7,540 bases of DNA from an uncultured Helicobacter sp. (GTDB taxonomy: Bacteria > Campylobacterota > Campylobacteria > Campylobacterales > Helicobacteraceae): assembly GCA_944325475.1 (NCBI GenBank), contig CALVAF010000045.1, forward strand, positions 1 through 7,540, in the 5' to 3' direction. Shown here one piece after another: positions 6,436-7,540 of the stretch; the first letter of the stretch is position 1; every line of letters begins with the position of its first letter. Both the position numbers and the translations under genes were made by a program. Under the pieces are notes generated by a model. The model was not told the DNA's origin. It worked only from the letters and a program-made list of their open reading frames with translations, and made no database searches.

Positions 6436-6986
6436 TATAAGAATCCCCTCTTTTTTAGCTCTTCTTGATAAAGTCTATCAAAAATCAAATCATACTCTTC
6501 AGATCCAAAGACGATTTTGCGTTTGTAATTGCTGATTTTTTCATTGACAATATCTTCGATTTCATTGTAGATTTTGACATAGCCATCAATGGCTTTGAAA
6601 ATGACATTTTTCACGCGTGTTTCAGAGGTGGAAAACTCAATTAAATCTTCTTCATAAAGCGCATCAAGAATCTTGTGTGCGAGGTTATTATAGCGGTCTT
6701 CCCAATTTAAAATAAAGCCTTCATTTTCAGCGAGTTTGTGTTTGATTTTCCAAAAAAGCTGGTGTTCATCAGCCTGCATAAATTCGATTTCCTCTAAATT
6801 CTCTTCTAAAATTTCTCGTGCCTTTTCCTCGATTTTCATCTCTTCTTTGATGTCTGCTTCGATGAAGTTTTGTGCCACTTTGCTAAGGCTTTCAATTCCG
6901 TGTAAAACACTGACAAATTCACAACTTGATAAATCGAGCGCTATTTTGTTTCCAATATAAGGCGCGTGTGGGAGTCTAAGCTTCAT
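6435..6986 (-). CDS. DUF507 family protein of unknown function
   Basis: A 183-residue, highly charged, mostly helical cytoplasmic protein with no signal peptide or membrane segment. The start MKLRLPHAPYIGNKIALDL, an acidic helical stretch at about 40-75, and the C-terminal block KIVFGSEEYDLIFDRLYQEELKKRG (158-182, given here by its key residues Lys158, Gly161-Ser162 and the Glu-rich end) match the DUF507 family found in Campylobacterota and some other deeply branching bacteria. No catalytic motif is visible and the function is unknown. An AAGG ribosome-binding site lies about nine bases before the ATG. Its stop overlaps the carA start by one base (TAATG). In Campylobacter, as I recall, a DUF507 gene also sits directly upstream of carA, so a link with carbamoyl-phosphate synthesis or simply a conserved operon is possible. 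Here the pair is embedded among biotin genes. Confidence 0.85.
   Translation of the reverse strand: MKLRLPHAPYIGNKIALDLSSCEFVSVLHGIESLSKVAQNFIEADIKEEMKIEEKAREILEENLEEIEFMQADEHQLFWKIKHKLAENEGFILNWEDRYNNLAHKILDALYEEDLIEFSTSETRVKNVIFKAIDGYVKIYNEIEDIVNEKISNYKRKIVFGSEEYDLIFDRLYQEELKKRGFL
6444..6450 (-). promoter_or_regulatory. Ribosome-binding site of carA within the DUF507 gene
   Basis: The minus strand reads GAGGGGA eight bases before the carA ATG, inside the last codons of the DUF507 gene. Together with the TAATG stop-start overlap it fixes the carA start and points to coupled translation of the two genes. The intact site argues that the carA start region is not yet decaying. Confidence 0.6.
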
Positions 6987-7031
6987 TCTATAACCTTAAA
7001 AATATTTTTCCGTAATTCTAACGTTTTCTCT

Positions 7032-7050
7032 CTTAAAGTATTACTTCAAG
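7032..7050. repeat. Imperfect 19-bp palindrome at the end of bioD
   Basis: CTTAAAGTA and TACTTCAAG form 9-base inverted arms around one central base at 7041, with one mismatch (8 of 9 paired; the odd pair is G-U in minus-strand RNA). It covers the bioD stop codon. As RNA it could fold with a short loop, but no U-run follows, so it is not a standard terminator. It could be an operator-like site or chance in A+T-rich DNA. Confidence 0.25.
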
Positions 7051-7540
7051 TTTAAGATTCTAAGTTTTTTGAGTGAATTTTTAAGGTTTTGTGCTTGGGT
7101 TTTAAAATCATGGGTGTAGGTTGGAAAATGGGCGATTTTCACGCCGCTGTAATTTTGGATAAACAAATCTATTTGCAGATTTTGCTCTCCTGAAATGATA
7201 AGCCCTAGGAGTTCAATATTCCTTTGTCTTAGAGATTCAATGCTGAGTAAAATATGATTGATTCCGCCCAAATAATAGCTCCCAACAAGAATTGTAGGGA
7301 GGCGGTGTTTTTGCAAATAATCTATCATGCAAACTTTAGAATCTAGGGGTGTAAAAAGCCCTCCAGCACTTTCGATTAAAAGGTGGTTAGAGGGTGGTAG
7401 AGGGATTTCTAGCCCATTATAATCAAGGTTTTCTTTTTGCATGGCAATATGTGGGCTTGCTGGGGTTTTTAGCAGGATTCCTTGGGGGTGGATTTTGGTT
7501 TGTGGGCTTAGGCTTTGAATCTTTTGGCTATCTGTTGGGA
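7041..7540 (-). CDS. bioD: Dethiobiotin synthetase BioD (3' part)
   Basis: This is the C-terminal 165 codons of a gene that enters from the right edge; the frame is open from the edge to the TAA at 7041-7043. BioD uses ATP and CO2 to close the ureido ring of dethiobiotin from 7,8-diaminopelargonate. The visible part reads PTDSQKI near the edge, then GILLKTPASPHIA, LLIESAGGLFTPL and ILVGSYYLGGINHILLSIESL, matching the substrate-binding and second ATP-site segments of BioD (PASPH, EGAGG, LGxINH types). An internal ATG at 7440-7442 is not the true start, since the homologous sequence continues upstream of it. The missing 50-60 residues should hold the P-loop. The gene is followed 54 bases later by the DUF507 gene, probably in the same transcript. 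Confidence 0.88.
   Translation of the reverse strand, partial: PTDSQKIQSLSPQTKIHPQGILLKTPASPHIAMQKENLDYNGLEIPLPPSNHLLIESAGGLFTPLDSKVCMIDYLQKHRLPTILVGSYYLGGINHILLSIESLRQRNIELLGLIISGEQNLQIDLFIQNYSGVKIAHFPTYTHDFKTQAQNLKNSLKKLRILNLK

Noticed and set aside
7041..7442. Treating the ATG at 7442 as the start of a complete 133-residue protein.
   Set aside because: The frame is open to the window edge, and the upstream residues (PTDSQKI, GILLKTPASPHIA) are clearly BioD, so the gene is cut by the edge.

Overview
The window looks like a chromosomal stretch from a Campylobacterota bacterium, most likely a Helicobacter or close relative. The evidence is an A+T-rich sequence (stretches I counted are near 39% G+C), a DnaB closely resembling H. 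pylori DnaB, a monomeric-type isocitrate dehydrogenase, a DUF507-carA pair, and a bioF-bioG-bioC order of the kind seen in Campylobacter. Genus placement is an inference. All genes lie on the minus strand, so transcription runs from high to low coordinates, and they are tightly packed with several overlaps.

In transcription order: the 3' part of bioD (7540-7041, cut by the window edge); a DUF507 gene (6986-6435); carA (6435-5293, interrupted by two in-frame stop codons, TAG and TGA); bioF (5280-4105, TTG start); bioG (4121-3477); bioC (3483-2653); an EI24/CysZ-like membrane protein gene (2601-1855); dnaB (1871-423); and the first 91 codons of a monomeric NADP isocitrate dehydrogenase gene (273-1, cut by the edge). 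Candidate promoters with an extended -10 (TGCTATAxx) precede icd and the EI24-dnaB pair. I see no RNA genes, insertion sequences or CRISPR arrays, and no stretch over 300 bases without a gene.

The first part works mainly as a biotin operon. BioC methylates malonyl-ACP so that fatty-acid synthesis can build a pimeloyl chain, BioG removes the methyl ester, BioF joins pimeloyl-ACP to alanine, and BioD closes the ureido ring precursor. BioA and BioB are not in the window. A DUF507-carA pair sits inside this operon between bioD and bioF. The EI24-like gene and dnaB form a second, overlapping unit that may be expressed separately.

The most unusual feature is carA. Its reading frame is intact over the full family length, and the glutaminase catalytic triad is present, but codons 191 and 198, at the junction of the two CarA domains, are TAG and TGA. 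This could be a young pseudogene, a local sequence error, or, less likely, a readthrough or split gene. A second oddity is a 7-base word, TAGAATC/GATTCTA, which I count at least 15 times in several reading phases. I did not find a convincing new multi-gene system; the biotin, carbamoyl-phosphate, replication and TCA-cycle genes are otherwise ordinary housekeeping genes.
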